From Usnea hakonensis (Eukaryota > Ascomycota > Lecanoromycetes > Lecanorales > Parmeliaceae), in assembly GCA_013423325.1 (NCBI GenBank), contig BLJB01000106.1, positions 62,001-126,000 of the forward strand: DNA of 64,000 nucleotides, read 5' to 3'. The notes beneath the pieces were generated by a model, which worked only from the letters and a program-made list of their open reading frames with translations, did not search any database and had not been told where the DNA came from. Of this stretch, positions 43,554-54,377 are shown in pieces (position 1 is the first letter of the stretch; each line of letters starts with the position of its first letter). The position numbers and the translations under genes were made by a program.

Positions 43554-44788
43554 ATTTTTTTTGCGACCAGTCCGCGGGTTCTCAGCTTCACTTCTTGAGG
43601 TTCCATTTCCAGCTAAGTCTCTATCCTCATCCACCATTCAGGCAGTACCAGCTGATCTTTCTCTTAGGCTAGCATCTAGCTCTTGCCTTCAATGTCCTTG
43701 TCCGGTAGGTTGTCTTCGCTGGTGTGCTGATCCCCACGCAAGTGGTATTGTGCCATCTTTGCACCCTTTGTGTTGTCGGCCTTACGCTACCGCCGATGAC
43801 GCTATTGTCCATTCTTTTCAGTGCTCTCGGATCCGCCAGTCCTACATCACCCCCTTCGACTCTGACTCTGACGGCCTCCCAACGCCCAGCAGCAACGCTC
43901 CAACTTCATCATCCTACATCTCTCGGCAACTCCGGCTCTCAAGGAATAGCTTCAACCACATTCCGACTCCGACTATACGCCAACACCTAGCAGCAACTCC
44001 AAGCGCTTCGTTCTACCAGTACATATCGGATGCGATCTCGTTCGATGAGGGATGCGGGTAAGCCAGACCAATAAGCTGCACCATTGGACAAAGCAGACAT
44101 ACTGACACTACCAGACTCACAGTCCCCTAGCATTTGTTTTCCAAAGCGTGATCTGGCAAGTCCGCCCACCCTAGCCACTTCTCCAACTCCCTCATCCACC
44201 TCTCTGCTTCTTTCCCCTAACATCCCCTTCCTAGCCTCTACGCACCAAATCCGCGCCATTTCGTGTGCATGCATGCATTTTTACCTTGAGTCTTCGAGTG
44301 TTGAGATATTTTTAGTGGGAGGAAGGGAGTGGGGAGAAGGGGAGGGGGGAGGAGAGGGAAGGGGGGGGGTTCGTCCATGGCATCTATTCGAGGGGATTGA
44401 AATTGGGCAAATGGCGATTGGGAAAGGATACTTACAGGGTTGTACGTGGAAGGGATAGATTTGGGATAGGCAGCAAGATACAATCCAAACAATTATTATT
44501 TTCATCCAATTCACCTTTTTCCAACCAATCTCAACTCGTCGTTCCTTTCTACATTTCATCTAGTTGGCCCAATACTCTGATTGCAGAACTATCTCCCGGT
44601 CCAATCCGTCCAAATCCATCACTTCGCATCATCTTTTTACCCCCCAACTAACGCACCTATCTCCCTCCCCCTTCCCCCTCAACACCCCCAGATCAAGAAA
44701 CAAATAAAAAAAATTAATACCCATCCATCCCCCCCCGCCTTACCCCCCACCACTAAAAACCCCCCGCTCTTATACTCCCTCGTGCCTT

Positions 44789-44819
44789 CCTCCTCCTCCT
44801 CCTCCTCCTCCTCCTCCTC
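44789..44819. repeat. (TCC)n microsatellite
   Basis: Ten uninterrupted TCC units. Confidence 0.85.
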
Positions 44820-44992
44820 AAAGCATGAATCAATCCTCTCTCTAGATCAAAACTAGGTAGACACCGACCAAACCTGAACCTTACCGGACACAACCCAACC
44901 CAAACCCAAAAAAAAGCGAACTAACGCACACGGCTGAAAAGCGGATGTGTAATACGCCTTTACATAGACACTTGGACTTGACTTACGCTTGC

Positions 44993-45085
44993 ACTTACAC
45001 GTACACTTACACTTACACTTACACTTACACTTACACTTACACTTACACTTACACGTACACTTACACGTACACTTACACTTACACA
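44993..45085. repeat. (TTACAC)n hexanucleotide satellite
   Basis: About 15 units of ACTTAC with occasional ACGTAC variants. Not the usual fungal telomere unit (TTAGGG). Confidence 0.85.
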
Positions 45086-45339
45086 TACACATCCACTTAT
45101 ACAAAAGTGTAGTAGAGCCATCGCTCGAGTGTACAGTCATCGCTCGAGAGTGATGCGAGGGGAGGGAAGGGTAGCATGTGTGATGGGGAAATAGTGCTGG
45201 GAGAGGGCCGGGGGGGAAGGGCTGGGTTGGAGCACTCGTACAGAGGGGGAAAGGGGGAAAGGGAGGGTGGAGTATGTAGAGTACAGAAGCGGGGCGGGGG
45301 AGGGGATGAGAAGGGGAAAGGGGAGCAGAATGAGGGATG

Positions 45340-45387
45340 GGGGGGGGGGGGGGGGGGGGGGGGGGGGNNNNNNNNNNNNNNGGGGGG
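45340..45387. other. Poly-G tract with assembly gap
   Basis: Runs of G flank 14 Ns at 45368-45381. The true length of the tract is unknown. Confidence 0.95.
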
Positions 45388-45719
45388 GTGGGGAGGAAGA
45401 GGCATATATGCATGGCTATTTTCCAATCATTCACTTTTGTCAGCTATTCTTTCTGGATAATCGGAGGAAGGAAGGGAACCGGTGATCTGCGAAGAAGTCT
45501 AGGACGCCAAAACTCAGGGGGGTGGGATAATATAGTTCCAGCTTTCATGGTTATAGATGATTCTGGTAGAAAATCAAAAAAAAAAGGGGGGGGGGGCGTC
45601 CCAACAGCGCCCAACGCCTCGCCTTGCGCGTCTCAGGCTCTCGAGTAAGGATATCTCCGCTGAATCAGAGGAAGACGCAGATCCCCCATCCTAAAGTCGA
45701 CTACTATATCCTACGACTC

Positions 45720-47867
45720 TCACGCCAACCCCAACAACGCCGCATTCCCACTGTCCAGATACTCCTGCGCCGTAGCGATATCGTTCTCCGCCTCGCCCAA
45801 CACATCGTCGATAACGGCCGCCGGCTCCCCACCGCGCACCACCCCGGCCATGAATTCATTCTCGTCCGCACCCGCGGCGTCGGTCTTTGACGCAATCAAG
45901 GCTTCCACGCGGCGGTGCAGGCGGACGATGGCGCTGGCTCGAGGGGCATCTGATCGAGAGAGGTCTTCGACGGTTTGGAACTCGATTTGGAGGACGTCGC
46001 GGAGGGTGAGGGGCCGCTTGGAGGAGGCGGGGTGGAAGGTGGGGTGGGAGGTTGTGAGGATCATCATTGTGATGAGGTCGAGGCCGATGTCCGAGTTTGC
46101 TCGCTCGGTGGCTTCGTCGATGAGGAGGCGCAGGACCGGTTGGGCGCCTAGGATGCGCAGGGTGTCTTCGAGTTGACGGTGGGTGTAGGAGGGAGGGGAG
46201 CCTTCGGTGGAAGTCGCGCTCCATGGGATTAGAGACTGGATCGTCTGACGGAGGGCCGCTAACAGACCTCCGTGTAGGGTTGTGGACCAGGAGGCAAGTT
46301 CGTTAAGGGCGGTTGTGCCTTGACGCTCTTGGGAATGCTCGTTGAGGACTTGGAAAAGGGGGGTGATGTCTGGGCGGGAGGCGTATTGCCGCTGCACATG
46401 GGTGAGGGAGTCGGAGAGGGGCTTTGCAACGATTGAGAGAACGGCGTTGTGGATTGTTAGGGAGTCATGACTCATTGAAGGAGGCTTCAGAAGGGTTTGG
46501 AGCGCGGGTAGAACAGTGTCGATGTTTTTGGACTCGTCGTTCATCTCCCATAGGCATTTGGTGAACCATGTGAAACCGGCAATAAGAGAAGGGAGCAGGA
46601 ACGGCTCAAGCAAATACTCAAAACCGCCTCGCAACGTTTCGAGGGCAAGGACATTTGCTTGACAAGCCTTCAGGCTCTGCTCAAAAAGCGTAGCGACTAG
46701 AAGATGGAATTCCTGGGGCTTGCACATTGACATCAATTCATCGCTGATGCCTTCGGTCTCAAACAGACCCTTAATCCAGCCACCCAGAAGCTGATTCTCG
46801 TGTTCTGACAAATCGTCAATGCATCTGCTGATGGAACTATGTTTGAGGTACTTCAGGACGAAAGACTCCGAGCCTTCGACACCCAGTTCGTCATGTTGCA
46901 TGCCGAATCGGTGCTGAACGAGGACAACAAAGAGGAGGATACTTCCAAATTCATCGTATACGGGCTGGTACTCGCCTTGATCATCGTGGTCTTGCCATTT
47001 GTCCAATGTACTACAGAGCGGTTGAAGTAGATGATTGGAGCTTGTGAATAGCATAATGACATCCAAAGCCGTCGCTTTACGGCACAGAGCGTTGCAAACA
47101 GCCTTCAAGGTCAATGTATCATTATTGACGCAAAGAGCATGCAAGATTTCGATGAGAGCGCCAGCAATTTCTCCGGCATTGCCTTCCATGTTCTCCAACT
47201 CGCCAATGTACTCGTCGATCTTGGCTGGATTCGTAGTACATTGGTTCACAAGGTCCACCTTGGAATACCTGCCTGAGGCTGGTAGGCTTTGCATGGGGAC
47301 TTCTCCCAATATCTCTTCAATGATCCGCTCGGGGATCATTTGATGCAATGCACATGCAAACAGAAATTCTTGACGTGCTTCGGAGAGAAGGCTGTTTCTC
47401 TCCAAAGGGTCGAACGTCTGAGAAAAGGAGGGGAACGCGGCAGGATCTACGCGCACAAGGGCCTGCCGTATGCATTGTTCGACTGTCCTAGGCTCAAAGA
47501 TCAAAGCAGCATAATTGCGCTGAAGGAAAACGGGTAATTTATTGACGAGAAAAGACCGTAGATTGTTGATGGATCGGGTAGACTCGTTGCGGTACATGGC
47601 GTTCGCTAGTACATCAAAAGAAGCCAGAATCAGATCCGTAACAAGGCCCGAGACATCATCTTTATATCGAGCATTGAGAAAATCTATGACTGTATTGTCG
47701 TCAAAGGATGGTCTGTCGTAAAGCATGGCATTGAGGCATATGTAGAGGCCTGCTCGAGTTGGAATGGGAGGGTTGTCTAGGACGCTATCCTGGAAGGACA
47801 ATAGGCCTACGTCGTCTAGAATATCGAGGGATTGAGGCCAGTCCTGCATCACTGTTTGTGGATCCAT
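45720..47867 (-). CDS. Mediator subunit 5 (Nut1-like), N-terminally short
   Basis: Tail-module subunit of the Mediator complex, nuclear. Single 715-aa exon. The match to filamentous-fungal MED5 begins near residue 35 (PTRAGLYICLNAMLYDRPSFDD) and continues through ARYKDDVSGLVTDLILASFDVLANA, MIPERIIEEILGEVP, DQGEYQPVYDEFGSILLFVVL and the C-terminal DDVLGEAENDIATAQEYLDSG. From family knowledge, MED5 of Pezizomycotina is about 900-1050 aa with a conserved 250-300-residue N-terminal part before the RAGLY motif. That part is missing here: an in-frame TAA lies just upstream of ATG 47867, and chorismate synthase ends only 313 bases away. Either the gene is truncated or its 5' exons moved elsewhere. 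Confidence 0.85.
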   Translation of the reverse strand: MDPQTVMQDWPQSLDILDDVGLLSFQDSVLDNPPIPTRAGLYICLNAMLYDRPSFDDNTVIDFLNARYKDDVSGLVTDLILASFDVLANAMYRNESTRSINNLRSFLVNKLPVFLQRNYAALIFEPRTVEQCIRQALVRVDPAAFPSFSQTFDPLERNSLLSEARQEFLFACALHQMIPERIIEEILGEVPMQSLPASGRYSKVDLVNQCTTNPAKIDEYIGELENMEGNAGEIAGALIEILHALCVNNDTLTLKAVCNALCRKATALDVIMLFTSSNHLLQPLCSTLDKWQDHDDQGEYQPVYDEFGSILLFVVLVQHRFGMQHDELGVEGSESFVLKYLKHSSISRCIDDLSEHENQLLGGWIKGLFETEGISDELMSMCKPQEFHLLVATLFEQSLKACQANVLALETLRGGFEYLLEPFLLPSLIAGFTWFTKCLWEMNDESKNIDTVLPALQTLLKPPSMSHDSLTIHNAVLSIVAKPLSDSLTHVQRQYASRPDITPLFQVLNEHSQERQGTTALNELASWSTTLHGGLLAALRQTIQSLIPWSATSTEGSPPSYTHRQLEDTLRILGAQPVLRLLIDEATERANSDIGLDLITMMILTTSHPTFHPASSKRPLTLRDVLQIEFQTVEDLSRSDAPRASAIVRLHRRVEALIASKTDAAGADENEFMAGVVRGGEPAAVIDDVLGEAENDIATAQEYLDSGNAALLGLA

Positions 47868-48180
47868 GTCACTTTAGAAAATAAGTCTTTACAACATAAA
47901 TTGAAGACTTCGAGGTAGACATGGTGGCTGTCTCAGCCCTACGAGCTTCTACAGGTGGTAAGTATAATTTCAACAGCAATGATTTGATGCGTTGTACATG
48001 AAGATGGGAAAATGGCTAATCGTACACAAGCATAACGATCGACTTCAATTCGGAAAGGGTATCTTGCCATTTTAATGCCAGGTCTATATTGAAACGTCAG
48101 ATCTATATGAAATATCAAGTCTATATCGCGGCGGACTCATGAAACATCATTTGAGGAAATGAATCTGCAATCCGCGAGCA
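47868..48180. other. Short spacer where MED5 5' exons would be expected
   Basis: No frame resembling MED5 N-terminal sequence is present on the minus strand. AT-rich with a CAGGTCTATATTGAAACGTC/CAGATCTATATGAAATATC near-repeat at 48079-48115. Confidence 0.5.
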
Positions 48181-49536
48181 TCATACACGTTTTTGGAGAG
48201 CATTCCGCATTGACTGCCTGCTTTCTTGCGCCATGACGGCGTCCATAAGTACCAATGCAGCCATTGCCTCGACTATTCCTACCGCGCGAGGTACTACACA
48301 AGGATCGTGCCGACCCTTTGCCTCTAAAATGCCCTCATTGCCTGCGAAATCGACAGTGTTTTGTGCCTGACCAATGGTTGCTGGTGGCTTGAAGCCGACT
48401 CGAAAATAAATATGTGCTCCGTTCGATATCCCACCTTGCACTCCTCCAGAATTATTAGTCTTTGTTTTCAGACGATTCGAAGATGGTCGAGCCCCATTTG
48501 TGACGGCTTCTGGCGGTGCATTAGGCGAAGCATCCACACCTGATTGGCTTGGAGCGACTGGGACAGAAGATACGAAGGCATCATTGTGGATAGATCCAGG
48601 GACTGCACAACCTCCGAATCCAGAACCGATCTCAAACCCTTTCGTTGCGGGTATGCTAAGCATACCCTGCGCAAGGCAGGCCTCCAATTTATCGAAACAT
48701 GGCTCGCCAAGGCCAACAGGGCAATTGCGTATTACACAAGTGACGGTGCCTCCTATAGAGTCATGCATGTCTCGAAACTCTGCTATCTTGTTGGCCATAC
48801 GGGTTGCGGCCTCTTTGTTGGGACAGCGGACAGGGAGATGATCTGGATGGTCGACTTCTTTCCGAGTAACTGTGTCAAGCAGCTTGAGGAAGATAGGATT
48901 TGTAGATGGTGTTGGATGCGTAGACGTAGGTGGAAAGAGCTCTTCGTTGCCAACTGATGAGACAAAAGCTACAATCTCGACGCCATGGGCAATAGACAAG
49001 TATTTTTCCGCAATGGCACCGGAAGCCACGCGAGCTATAGTCTCACGGGCAGAGCTTCGACCCCCTCCACTGCTGGCACGTACCCCGTATTTCTCTTGAT
49101 ATGTGTAGTCTGCTCATGCCGTCAGGAAAGCTCCAAAAAGTGTTTGGGCAAAGAACCTGCGTGGCTTGGGCGCGGGAACCCAGCCATGGTGTCGCCTTTA
49201 TAATCATGCGGCCTCTGATCCTCATTCTTAACCATGAGTCCGATTGGTGTTCCCAGCGTTATGCCAAATTCTGTTCCTGACTGTATCTGGACTTGGTCTT
49301 TCTCGTCTCTCGGTGTTGTGAGAAGTGACTGGCCAGGCCGTCTCCTTGTGAGTTGTGGCTGTATATCCGCCGCCGTAAGCTCCATACCCGGTGGGCAACC
49401 GTCCACGATGCATCCTACTGAGGCGCAATGGCTCTCACCGTAGCTGTATTTGAAGAACGTCAGCCAACGGTAGTCCTGTTGGTTGTGGAGAGGTCACCCA
49501 CGTTGTGACTCTGAATGCGCGGCCAAACGTCGACAT
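48181..49536 (-). CDS. ARO2: Chorismate synthase
   Basis: Converts 5-enolpyruvylshikimate-3-phosphate to chorismate, last step of the shikimate pathway; needs reduced FMN, and fungal enzymes reduce it themselves. Exons 49536-49502, 49443-49157 and 49109-48181 give 416 aa. The first intron (donor GTGGGT) rebuilds FRVTTYGESHC; the second (donor GTTCTT, atypical) rebuilds PRPSHADYTYQEKYGVRASSGGGRSSARET, which includes the conserved FMN/substrate loops. GFEIGSGFGG, NNSGGVQGGISNG and RHDPCVVPRAVGIVEAMAALVL are intact. A Ser/Pro-rich insertion (about residues 310-345) is longer than in yeast. The promoter faces the lipoate ligase gene, 328 bp away. Confidence 0.95.
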
Positions 49537-49864
49537 GATTGAGATTGTACTGGCAGAGAAAGGTGTCTAAAATTCTTGAGGGTAGAATTTAATTTGACAA
49601 CGTTTTTTTTTTGGTTTTGGGGGAGGGGAGTGATACGATCATACACCTTTTTTTTTGATACAGTAAGATCCCATGTTAGTACTCCGTACGGAGTAATCCG
49701 TCGACATGAATTAAAAGCGGAATGATGCCGTATTCACGCTATTTTTGGACTATGCCCTCCGATTGGCTTATTGTCTCAACCATCTTTTCCGGAGACTGCA
49801 ATGAGTTTGGCCAGCATATCTTGCCCGAGTACATTGTCCTTTTTACTTGCTAGTCTACGATGCA
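49537..49864. other. Divergent promoter, chorismate synthase and lipoate ligase
   Basis: Holds T tracts (49603-49612, 49649-49657) and the palindromic GTACTCCGTACGGAGTA (49680-49696). An ATG at 49801 opens an out-of-frame ORF running into the ligase gene. Confidence 0.5.
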
Positions 49865-51311
49865 ATGCAGTCTTGGAAAGCGTTGGTCCAAGTGTCAAAG
49901 TACCAAATATACGTTTCCCGAAGTCTGGATCCTTTCCTGAATCTCTCCATCGAGCACTATCTACTCCAAAAGTCCTCCCCAAACTCTACCATTCTTTTCC
50001 TATACGTGAATAGACCATGTGTTGTCATCGGTAGAAATCAGAACCCTTGGCTCGAAGTAGACCTAAACCTCCTACGCCAACCTCGTGCCTCAGCGCATCT
50101 TCAACATGTGGATGGCCAATCATCTGCCTCGTCTTGGGAAAATGTACAGCTTGTTAGAAGACGATCTGGAGGCGGGACTGTCTTCCATGACGAGGGTAAT
50201 GTCAACTACAGTGTCATCTGCCCCACTGCCAATTTTACCCGGGACAAACATGCAGAAATGGTAACCAAGGCGATCCGAGAAGTCAATCGACGCGCTCGAG
50301 TCAACGAGAGGCATGACATCGTTCTCGATCAAGGAAGCGTGTTGGAAGAAAAGGATTGGCCAGACATGACCGATATGCATCGGACTGTCTTTCGCCACAA
50401 TGACGACAACAATTCACCTCTTAAGGTCTCCGGCTCTGCGTATAAGCTGACCAGGCAGCGATCATTGCATCATGGCACTTGTCTCTTGGCATCTGCTGAC
50501 TTACCCAGCATTTCAAAATACCTTCAATCTCCTTCGCGGCCATTCATTAAAGCCAGAGGCGTAGAGAGTGTTCGCTCACCCATTGGCAACATATATTCAC
50601 ATCCCGAGACGTCGACCTTGCAATTTACTAAATCGTTTCAGTTGCAAGTCATGAAAAAATTTACAGAATTATATGGGGTCAAGAAAGGAGATCATATCTT
50701 GAGCTTCATGGGACGTGAACGGAACGACGAAGAGATATGTTCTGATGTGGACGGCGAATGGACGGCGGGTTTTGTTGGAGAGGCACTCAAAGGGGTCGAT
50801 GAGGTACAGGAGGGCATCAAGGAATTGAAGGCGAGTGAGCCAAAGACCATGTTCAGGCGTTGCTCATGTGACTTGAATTAGTCGTCCAGCTGGCTCTATG
50901 GACAGACTCCGCAATTCATACTTTCAAGCCACTCAAATGAAGGAGACAACGGGGAACAACAGCCACTACCGAAGGATCTTCCATCATCAGTAAGCACATA
51001 TCTCCCATCACTCACGTAACCTCCTGGCAGCATCTGATGGCCTCATAGCTAACAGAGCTACCATGCAGGCTCGCGTGTATCTTAAAGTAAGGTCCGCTGT
51101 GATTGACTCCAGTAGAATATCCATAGCCTCCGACGAGGACTGCGCGAAGTCTGAGAGAGAGATGTTTGACCTGGTCCTCAAGGGCAAGACCATCTTCGAG
51201 CTTGATAATTTCTATGATGTGCTCAATCAAATCGAACATGATACCTTGATCGAAGTTTCGAGCATCTCGCGGTGGCTGAATATCATGTTTGGAAAGCCGA
51301 ATTCATTGTAG
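49865..51311 (+). CDS. Lipoate-protein ligase A-like (Aim22/LplA)
   Basis: Attaches lipoate (or moves octanoyl/lipoyl groups) to E2 and H-protein subunits, normally in mitochondria. Exons 49865-50830, 50882-50989 and 51069-51311 give 438 aa. The catalytic domain has FLNLSIEHYLLQK, VIGRNQNPW, RRRSGGGTVFHDEGNVNYSV and KVSGSAYKLTRQRSLHHGT. The first intron needs a GC donor (AAG|GCGAGT) to rebuild the family motif WLYGQTPQF. The second joins to the C-terminal accessory domain, ARVYLKVRSAVIDSSRISI to the stop. Ignoring splicing would give a 344-codon frame lacking the C-terminal domain. Start: ATG 49865 is the first in-frame one; no clear targeting peptide is visible, and an overlapping ATG at 49801 lies in another frame, so a 5' exon may be missing. 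Confidence 0.88.
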
Positions 51312-51979
51312 CCATGAATGAAACCCAGGCTTAGCTTACTCAGAGTTACTCACTAGCCATTCTCACCAATCAGTCTTTGGGTGGTCTTGCTCGAGGAGGC
51401 GCCGCTTGCTAGACTCCCTGCGGAACAACTAGAGTCAGCACACACTCTTGACGTTGGAATATCTACTTGAGATGGTATCAGAGAGCGAGACGAGCGCCGT
51501 ATCCAAGAAGGCCTCATTCGCTGCAGATTTCGGGACTGAGCATGTGAGAATCGCTTCAGGGTGCACGTACCATACTTCGTCGCTCGCATTAGCCGGCTAT
51601 TCCTAGTACGGTTACCAACCGTAGCGAAGTGTTAATGTTGTTGGCTTATGTTGTAGTAAACCACGTCCATATGCGCTAGCTCCCCAGTTAGCTACCTAAT
51701 AGACTCTGATAATCAGGGTTATTTTCAACCCTGCCGCCGTTCTGGACCAGGTCGAGGAGGAGATTTTATAGGCAATTTTGAGTTAAATGGACTCGTAATT
51801 GTGTTGCTAGATACCCCACCAGATCTCCAACATCTCGCGTACTTGAATGAATCGTTCCGAGGTTCGCCTCGGGGACCCATGGATACTCCAAAACCCAGGA
51901 CATTTGCGAAGGCAAACTCAGCATCGAAGTAACGTTGTCGGATATCATCAGGAATGTCTCTGGGGACAGGGACGCCGGC
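51312..51979. other. Spacer, convergent side
   Basis: Short minus-strand frames at 51353-51589 and 51766-52098. The latter (from FLMISDNVTSMLSLP to the stop) could be a downstream exon of the neighbouring hypothetical gene, but I found no convincing acceptor. Confidence 0.35.
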
Positions 51980-52975
51980 TTACGTAAAGCTTGCTGGTAG
52001 ATCTGGTAGCTTGATTGGGGTTTCGGCATTCCTGATGGTCTCTTTGAGTTCCTGAAATTCCTCGATTGCGAGTTTAATATTGCGTTGGATTTGATCAACG
52101 GCTTCGATTCCGACGAGTCTTTTCTTCGCTTTCTTCTTGCGCGGCTTCGAGGCGGATTCCACGAGCTTGGATGGGTTGTTCCACTTCTGTAGGAAAGACA
52201 GCGACAACTTTACAGGAACTTCTTCTCCACTACACTTCTTAGCGTCGTTGGCTAGTGCCTGGTACTTCTCCCGCACGCAACCGAACCTCTTCTCTGTGTT
52301 GAACAGTTGGGTTTGACGGATCATAGAAGAAAGAGGAACGTTGAGCTTGCTATGGATGTTCCATACGTGGATATCCAACTCTGCGGCGAAACGATCAGTA
52401 CGTGAGCGGTCTGGATCACTGGCAGTCACCGCAAGGTCGCCGACGACCTCAGTTATCTCGGCCATTATACGTTCTTCCTCGGCTTTATATCTACTACAGA
52501 TCTGGTCGTACGTCTCAGCAACCTCATCTGGATTGTCCAGATTAAAGGCTGTTGTCGGCTGGGATTGCTCGTCTATGGCTGGAGCATCCGTGACCTGCTT
52601 GTGAGCAAGCTGGAGTGCTTGCGTTGTTGCGTGGGGTTTCGAGATTGCTGGCTGCGTATCAGCAGCTGCTTGCAATTCTTGCTTTTGTGCATGTGTAATT
52701 TTCTTGTATTGCTCCTTTCCGATTATAGCCGGTACGGAGCTAGATGTTGTAGCACCTATCCCATCGTCAATCTCATGAAGGAACGGTATAAAAGGATTTC
52801 TACCTAGGCCGAATTCTATGAACTTACCATTATCTGAGTCACCAGGGCTCACGGCTCTGGAGGCATGATGGTGACTCTCATCACCGCAGCATGGACAAAG
52901 ACTGCTGCCAACTTGGCTGAAGAAAGCATGGGTGAGCTTGATATCGTTTAGCACCTTCTTACGACTTGGCGGCAT
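51980..52975 (-). CDS. Hypothetical protein, unrecognised
   Basis: 331 aa from ATG 52975 (MPPSRKKVLNDIK); an in-frame ATG at 53053 exists but adds a segment unlike the rest. No known domain. Features: a Cys/His patch CPCCGDESHHH near residue 27, a long polar helical centre (AEEERIMAEITEVVGDLAV), and a basic SKPRKKKAKKR that could be a nuclear signal, followed by a helical end. A GTAAGC donor overlaps the last codons (52003-51998 region), so the true 3' end may be spliced to sequence around 51770-51960. Coding status rests on frame length and amphipathic content. Confidence 0.55.
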   Translation of the reverse strand: MPPSRKKVLNDIKLTHAFFSQVGSSLCPCCGDESHHHASRAVSPGDSDNGKFIEFGLGRNPFIPFLHEIDDGIGATTSSSVPAIIGKEQYKKITHAQKQELQAAADTQPAISKPHATTQALQLAHKQVTDAPAIDEQSQPTTAFNLDNPDEVAETYDQICSRYKAEEERIMAEITEVVGDLAVTASDPDRSRTDRFAAELDIHVWNIHSKLNVPLSSMIRQTQLFNTEKRFGCVREKYQALANDAKKCSGEEVPVKLSLSFLQKWNNPSKLVESASKPRKKKAKKRLVGIEAVDQIQRNIKLAIEEFQELKETIRNAETPIKLPDLPASFT

Positions 52976-53492
52976 ATCGTAAGTGAAGGGCCTTAGGGAG
53001 ACGGTATCTTGCCTGTTCCGGTGCGTGCAATGAATAATAAATAGAGCTAGCAAAAGCCGCAGATATCAATCTTGATCTTACGATGTTTAGAAATATAATG
53101 GCTGATATCAGACGTAAGAAACTTGCAGGAAGAGGAAAGAAGTGAGAACAGACTGAGACACCACGGAAGGAACAGGGGGCCATTATGGTTGCGTGTTGAG
53201 TGCGACGCGTAGTGTTGACCAAGAAACCAACAAACAGATAGCTAAGGAAACCAAAAAGTCTGTGTCTTAGAAACAAACATCGAACACATAGCCCAACTTC
53301 TGTGCTCCTCCATGATGCAATTATAACGCAGAAACACCTCCACACAGCGCTCAGCAATAGCGTCATTTTACAGAATCGCACCTTCCCGAGGATCTTCCCT
53401 TGATGTAGCCAAAATCTTCTCCATGCCTCAAGTCCTTATATACAATATCATCCAACTCCAACCAAGCGATCCGTTCCTCCCCTCCACCCACG
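52976..53492. other. Spacer between minus-strand genes
   Basis: Hypothetical-gene promoter and Kgd4 3' flank; nothing recognised. Confidence 0.4.
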
Positions 53493-54013
53493 TCAACTCC
53501 CACCCCAGCCAGCCCTCAAATTTGCCCCGCCCAACTCAACCGCCTCAATCTCATCCTCCGTCCATGCCATCCTACCAAACCTCCCAGGCAACTCACTGCG
53601 GTCCCACACCTCCCCTCTCCCCTCATCCGGCAGCACACTACCAGATTCATGTCCCGATCGCCCTCCTACGCCGCCATAGGCATGCGAAGTACTCGCTGCA
53701 GAGGATGGAGGAGGTGCTGAAGATTGGGATGAGGATGATGAAGAAGAAGAACGGCGACCGTGACCGCCAAGCGGGCCGTGCTGTTGCGCTTTACTGCGGT
53801 AATTGATAAAGCTGTCTGGTAGGGAGTGGGAAGGGGAGGCCGGGTGGGGTGCTGGTTCGTTGGCTGGAGCGGCCGGGGTGATTTTTTCTGAGGTGATTGT
53901 GGTTGTTAGTAAGTAGGGTGGGATTGAAGGAGAGGGGAGGTACTTGGAGGGACACGTTTGCCTAGGAACTTAATCATGGGCGCGCGAGCGAGGAGGAGAC
54001 GGGTTGGATGCAT
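53493..54013 (-). CDS. KGD4: Alpha-ketoglutarate dehydrogenase subunit 4 (Kgd4/Ymr31, mS36-like)
   Basis: Small mitochondrial protein that recruits the E3 subunit to the oxoglutarate dehydrogenase complex (formerly mitoribosomal S36). Exons 54013-53944 and 53887-53493 (intron 53888-53943) give 154 aa. The N-terminus reads MHPTRLLLARAPMIKFLGKR and the splice gives KRVPPKKITPAAP. Family motifs follow: HPASPSHSLPDSFINYRSKAQQHGPL, then a Ser-rich middle, then VWDRSELPGRFGRMAWTEDEIEAVELGGA. An in-frame ATG at 54199 would add 62 residues. I prefer 54013 because it matches the short N-terminus of relatives and starts with a presequence-like stretch. The second exon has no internal ATG in its first third, so it is easily missed by ORF scanning. 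Confidence 0.88.
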
Positions 54014-54377
54014 GGTTAAGAGGGGGGAGGAAGGTCTCGAGAGGGTGCCGGTAAAATAGCGTAGGGCTTTGGAGCTTGAATTGCGGAGAGGTTGATGCCA
54101 AGGCTGTAGAGCTCCGCCGGTGAAATGGGATCTACAATGCAAGGATGTTTCCCATTTACATTCCTTCCATGCGGCCTTCAATAATAGCGATCTGTTCATG
54201 ATGTCTCTCTGCCTTTTGCTAAGGGATATGCAGACTCAATAAGGAGCGGCCAATGTGATACAAAACCCACGATATACCTTTCCTTCTTGACTTGTGTCTC
54301 ATGAATTTACGCTTTCTACCGGGCCTGAAAACAACACTCGCACCTCCCACTTGGCCTGCATCATAAAACCGCCCACC
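54014..54377. other. Divergent promoter, KGD4 and MED18
   Basis: Includes an optional 62-codon N-terminal extension of KGD4 (54014-54199) and an in-frame 28-codon extension upstream of MED18 that lacks an ATG matching the family start. Confidence 0.4.

Larger units (their letters stand above)
43554..45719. other. Gene-poor stretch, simple-sequence rich
   Basis: An open frame at 43561-44061 starts without ATG and shows no family feature. A low-complexity minus-strand frame overlaps 43987-44274. The rest is purine/pyrimidine-asymmetric DNA, a (TCC)n run (44789-44819), a TTACAC satellite (44993-45085) and poly-G around the N gap. Confidence 0.45.

Noticed and set aside
43561..44061. 166-codon plus-strand frame
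   Set aside because: No ATG start, no domain, and bordered by repeats; not enough to call a gene.
44993..45085. Telomere-like array
   Set aside because: The unit is TTACAC/ACTTAC, not TTAGGG, and it lies inside the contig between genes; ordinary satellite.
50834..50881. GT-AG intron alternative in the lipoate ligase gene
   Set aside because: Using the GT at 50834 puts the downstream exon in a frame that stops within about 20 codons and destroys WLYGQTPQF.
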